64,000 bases of DNA, taken from positions 1 to 64,000 of the forward strand of contig JAGAOO010000055.1 in NCBI GenBank assembly GCA_017623675.1, written 5' to 3'. Positions 62,112 to 64,000 of the stretch are shown in pieces. Both the position numbers and the translations under genes were made by a program. The notes beneath the pieces were generated by a model, which had not been told where the DNA came from, searched no databases, and saw only the letters and a program-made list of their open reading frames with translations. Position 1 is the first letter of the stretch; the number at the start of each line of letters is the position of its first letter. The DNA comes from Lachnospiraceae bacterium. Lineage in GTDB: Bacteria; Bacillota; Clostridia; Lachnospirales; Lachnospiraceae.

Positions 62112-63548
62112 ATGAAAAAACTTATGAAAAATGTTGGGATTGTATTATTGGCATTTCTGATGTGTGTTTTGAGTATTCAGGAACCGGCATATGCAGCCGG
62201 CGCAAGTGTTACAATTGCAGTTTCAAACAGTAATCTTAAGATTGGCGATACTATATCAGTGACAGTGAATGTTTCTACGGAAGGAGCGATTGGCTCTTAT
62301 TCAATGGCCGTTACTTATGATTCATCCGTTTTAGAATATACGGGTGGAAGTGGAAATGGTGGTGGTGGAACTGTTATGATTGCCGGGTATGGGGATGGTT
62401 CTCAGAGTCGGTTATCTGCCACTTTGAATTTCAAGGCAGTTGGTAATGGAAGTACAGCAATTTCCACCAGTGGTGGGGAAGCTTATGCTTGGGACGAAAG
62501 TGTATTACCAATTTCCCATGCCGGAGCAACCGTAACCGTGTCGGCACCTCAAGCACCTAGTGGTGGAGGCGGAAACGGTGGCAATAATGGGAACAATGGC
62601 GGTAATGGTGAAGCACCATTAACCGGTTCAGATGACAATTACTTAAAGAGTCTGGAAATTTCACCGGGGACCTTGAATCCGGCATTCCAGTCCGGAACTA
62701 CTTCTTATACTGTAGAACTGCCGGAGGATACAACCTCGATAGTTGTAAGTGCTGTTCCAAGAGATAGCAAAGCGAAAGTGGCTGTATCCCATAATAATGA
62801 TTTGGAGCCGGGAGCAAACAAAACATATATTGTAGTTACTGCAGAAAATGGAACCCAGAGAACCTATGTTTTAAATATTAATTGTGGAGAGGTAGAAGAC
62901 GAAAAGGAATTACCGCCTGTCACGATAGATGGGGCGGAGTATACATTTGCCACAGCAGAGCAAATGGAAGGTGTTACGGTTCCGGAGGGATTTCAAACAG
63001 CAGAGGAAACCTATGATGAGCAGTCGATTACTGTATATAATAGCCCGAATCAGTTGATTCAGATTGTGTATTTGTTAAATCCAGAAGGAAACGGGCAATG
63101 GTTTATATATAATAAGGAGAATTCTTCCTTTGTTCCATATATTGAGTTTCAGGCAAATGTGAACCGTTACCTGATTCTGACGGCGGATGCTTCTGTTGCA
63201 ATTCCTGCCGGATATGAAGCAACAGAAATTGAAATTCAAGGACAGAAGGTAACAGGATATATAAAAGATGGAAATGATGAATTTGTTTTGGTGTATGCTA
63301 TGAATATTCAAGGAGAAACCGGATTTTATCTCTATGATACGAAAGAGGGAACTTATCAGAGATATGTTGAACCGGAAATGATAGAGGAACCGGCATCCAC
63401 AGAGGAACCATCTACAGAATCTGTTATTGTGACGGAGGATGAAAAAGTACAAAATCTGCAAGTGATACTTTATGTATTGTCAGGTGTTTCAGTCATTTTA
63501 TTGGGTGGTATCATTGGAATCGTAATATATTTCAAAAAGAAGGCATAA
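62112..63548 (+). CDS. membrane-anchored cohesin-domain surface protein
   Basis: A 478-residue protein with GGAGG upstream. A signal peptide ends AYAAGA near residue 29. The cohesin-like domain spans about 31-150 (VTIAVSNSNLKIGDTISVTVNV, YSMAVTYDSSVLEY, ATLNFKAVG). A Gly/Asn linker leads to a cadherin-like beta sandwich (about 175-260), then a 150-residue unassigned domain, an acidic Glu/Ser/Thr stalk and a C-terminal helix (VILYVLSGVSVILLGGIIGIVIYF) with Lys-rich stop transfer, which anchors it in the membrane. The preceding gene ends in a dockerin, so the two are probably partners. A two-protein cohesin-dockerin wall system outside cellulosomes is unusual. Confidence 0.88.
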   Translation: MKKLMKNVGIVLLAFLMCVLSIQEPAYAAGASVTIAVSNSNLKIGDTISVTVNVSTEGAIGSYSMAVTYDSSVLEYTGGSGNGGGGTVMIAGYGDGSQSRLSATLNFKAVGNGSTAISTSGGEAYAWDESVLPISHAGATVTVSAPQAPSGGGGNGGNNGNNGGNGEAPLTGSDDNYLKSLEISPGTLNPAFQSGTTSYTVELPEDTTSIVVSAVPRDSKAKVAVSHNNDLEPGANKTYIVVTAENGTQRTYVLNINCGEVEDEKELPPVTIDGAEYTFATAEQMEGVTVPEGFQTAEETYDEQSITVYNSPNQLIQIVYLLNPEGNGQWFIYNKENSSFVPYIEFQANVNRYLILTADASVAIPAGYEATEIEIQGQKVTGYIKDGNDEFVLVYAMNIQGETGFYLYDTKEGTYQRYVEPEMIEEPASTEEPSTESVIVTEDEKVQNLQVILYVLSGVSVILLGGIIGIVIYFKKKA

Positions 63549-63551
63549 GGC

Positions 63552-63582
63552 GAAGAGGCTCTGTATAAAGCAGGGCTTCTTC
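63552..63582 (+). terminator. stem-loop after the cohesin gene
   Basis: GAAGAGGCTCTG (63552-63563) pairs with CAGGGCTTCTTC (63571-63582) apart from G-U/mismatch positions, followed by weak T content. Probable terminator of the dockerin-cohesin pair. Confidence 0.5.
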
Positions 63583-63615
63583 TGTGTATAAACGAATTTT
63601 GCAGTTAGTTCGACC

Positions 63616-63658
63616 TTGACATAACATACCTTCTGTTATAGCATAGATATAACAGAAG
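63616..63658 (+). promoter_or_regulatory. promoter and palindromic operator of the GntR gene
   Basis: TTGACA (63616-63621), 17-bp spacer, TAGCAT (63639-63644). An 11-bp palindrome CTTCTGTTATA (63630-63640) / TATAACAGAAG (63648-63658) covers the -10 box, as expected for autorepression by a GntR-family protein. Confidence 0.65.
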
Positions 63659-63675
63659 ATAAATGAGGTGGTACT

Positions 63676-64000
63676 ATGTTGATAGAAATAGATTTTAATA
63701 GTAATGAAGCCTTATACATACAACTACGAAACCAGATTATTCTGGGAATTGCGAAAGATATGTTGAGGGATGGAGACTCATTACCATCGGTTCGGCAGAT
63801 GGCAAATGAACTGGGTGTGAATATGCATACAGTAAATAAAGCGTATGCATTATTACGTCAGGATGGATATGTGAAACTGGACCGCAGAAATGGTGCAGTG
63901 ATTTCTGTTAGTATGGAAAATAAGAGTCATCACGTAGAGAATATACATTCTAATATGGAAATGATAGTTGCACAGGCAGTCTGTAAGAATATTACGCTGG
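63676..64000 (+). CDS. GntR-family (YtrA-type) transcriptional regulator, truncated by the window end
   Basis: The frame opens at ATG 63676 with GAGGTGG just upstream and runs off the right edge (at least 108 residues). It reads MLIEIDFNSNEALYIQLRNQ, then LPSVRQMANELGVNMHTVNK and YALLRQDGYVKL, the winged-helix DNA-binding domain of GntR. The short form with YtrA-like spacing usually controls ABC transporters. The palindrome over its promoter is probably its own operator. Its target genes and effector region lie beyond the window. Confidence 0.9.
   Translation, partial: MLIEIDFNSNEALYIQLRNQIILGIAKDMLRDGDSLPSVRQMANELGVNMHTVNKAYALLRQDGYVKLDRRNGAVISVSMENKSHHVENIHSNMEMIVAQAVCKNITL

Overview
The window reads as a chromosome segment of an anaerobic, low-to-mid GC Firmicute, most likely a Lachnospiraceae (Clostridia) member. 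Support comes from strong AGGAGG-type ribosome sites, frequent ATG/GTG/TTG starts, housekeeping genes of Gram-positive type (gatCAB, purF with a propeptide, coaX, NADP-type gdhA) and Clostridia-typical families (LytTR plus DUF3021, DUF6145-like, Dabb, DUF368). No rRNA, tRNA or CRISPR array was found.

Region 1 (about 1-10,000) is accessory DNA. It carries a small DNA-binding protein, a stem-loop cluster that looks like an oriT, and a MobV relaxase. A compact defence cassette follows: an unknown starter gene, a C5-cytosine methyltransferase, an N6-adenine methyltransferase, a DUF3883 PD-(D/E)XK-like protein, a LAGLIDADG-fold protein whose two catalytic acidic positions are substituted, a small PD-(D/E)XK protein and a HARE-HTH/HrgA-type protein. 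A separately promoted pair then encodes a soluble 301-residue protein and a four-helix membrane protein, with a layout reminiscent of Kiwa. A DUF6061-type gene on the minus strand ends the accessory stretch. Integrase and transfer genes are not in view, so the element continues leftward.

Region 2 (10,200-31,500) is core or semi-core. It holds a MutS-like ATPase translationally overlapped with an HD-GYP protein, an SDR dehydrogenase with an NSS transporter, a three-gene MacAB-like efflux operon on the minus strand, a LytTR/DUF3021 pair, an AGCS symporter, a methyltransferase, a YczE-type membrane protein, a Dus enzyme, a SulP transporter, a CDP-alcohol phosphatidyltransferase, trpS, a zinc-dependent phospholipase C-like protein and a thioester-domain surface adhesin.

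Region 3 (31,500-51,700) is housekeeping: DUF368 (PopT-type) lipid carrier transporter, gatCAB, a GH3 lipoprotein with an altered catalytic dyad, a PilZ protein, purF-purB, a LysR regulator, purA, gdhA with an attenuator-like leader, an undescribed structured RNA with a small ORF behind it, asparaginase, signal peptidase I, coaX-dusB, a nitroreductase and superoxide dismutase.

Region 4 (51,700-64,000) contains an NlpC/P60 hydrolase, dgt, an overlapping sugar-binding-like/GGDEF pair, purM-purN-purD, then a secreted glucosaminidase ending in a dockerin followed directly by a membrane-anchored cohesin protein. The window ends inside a GntR (YtrA-type) regulator with a palindromic operator over its promoter. 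Purine genes sit at three loci (purFB, purA, purMND), and c-di-GMP proteins (HD-GYP, PilZ, GGDEF) are scattered among them.
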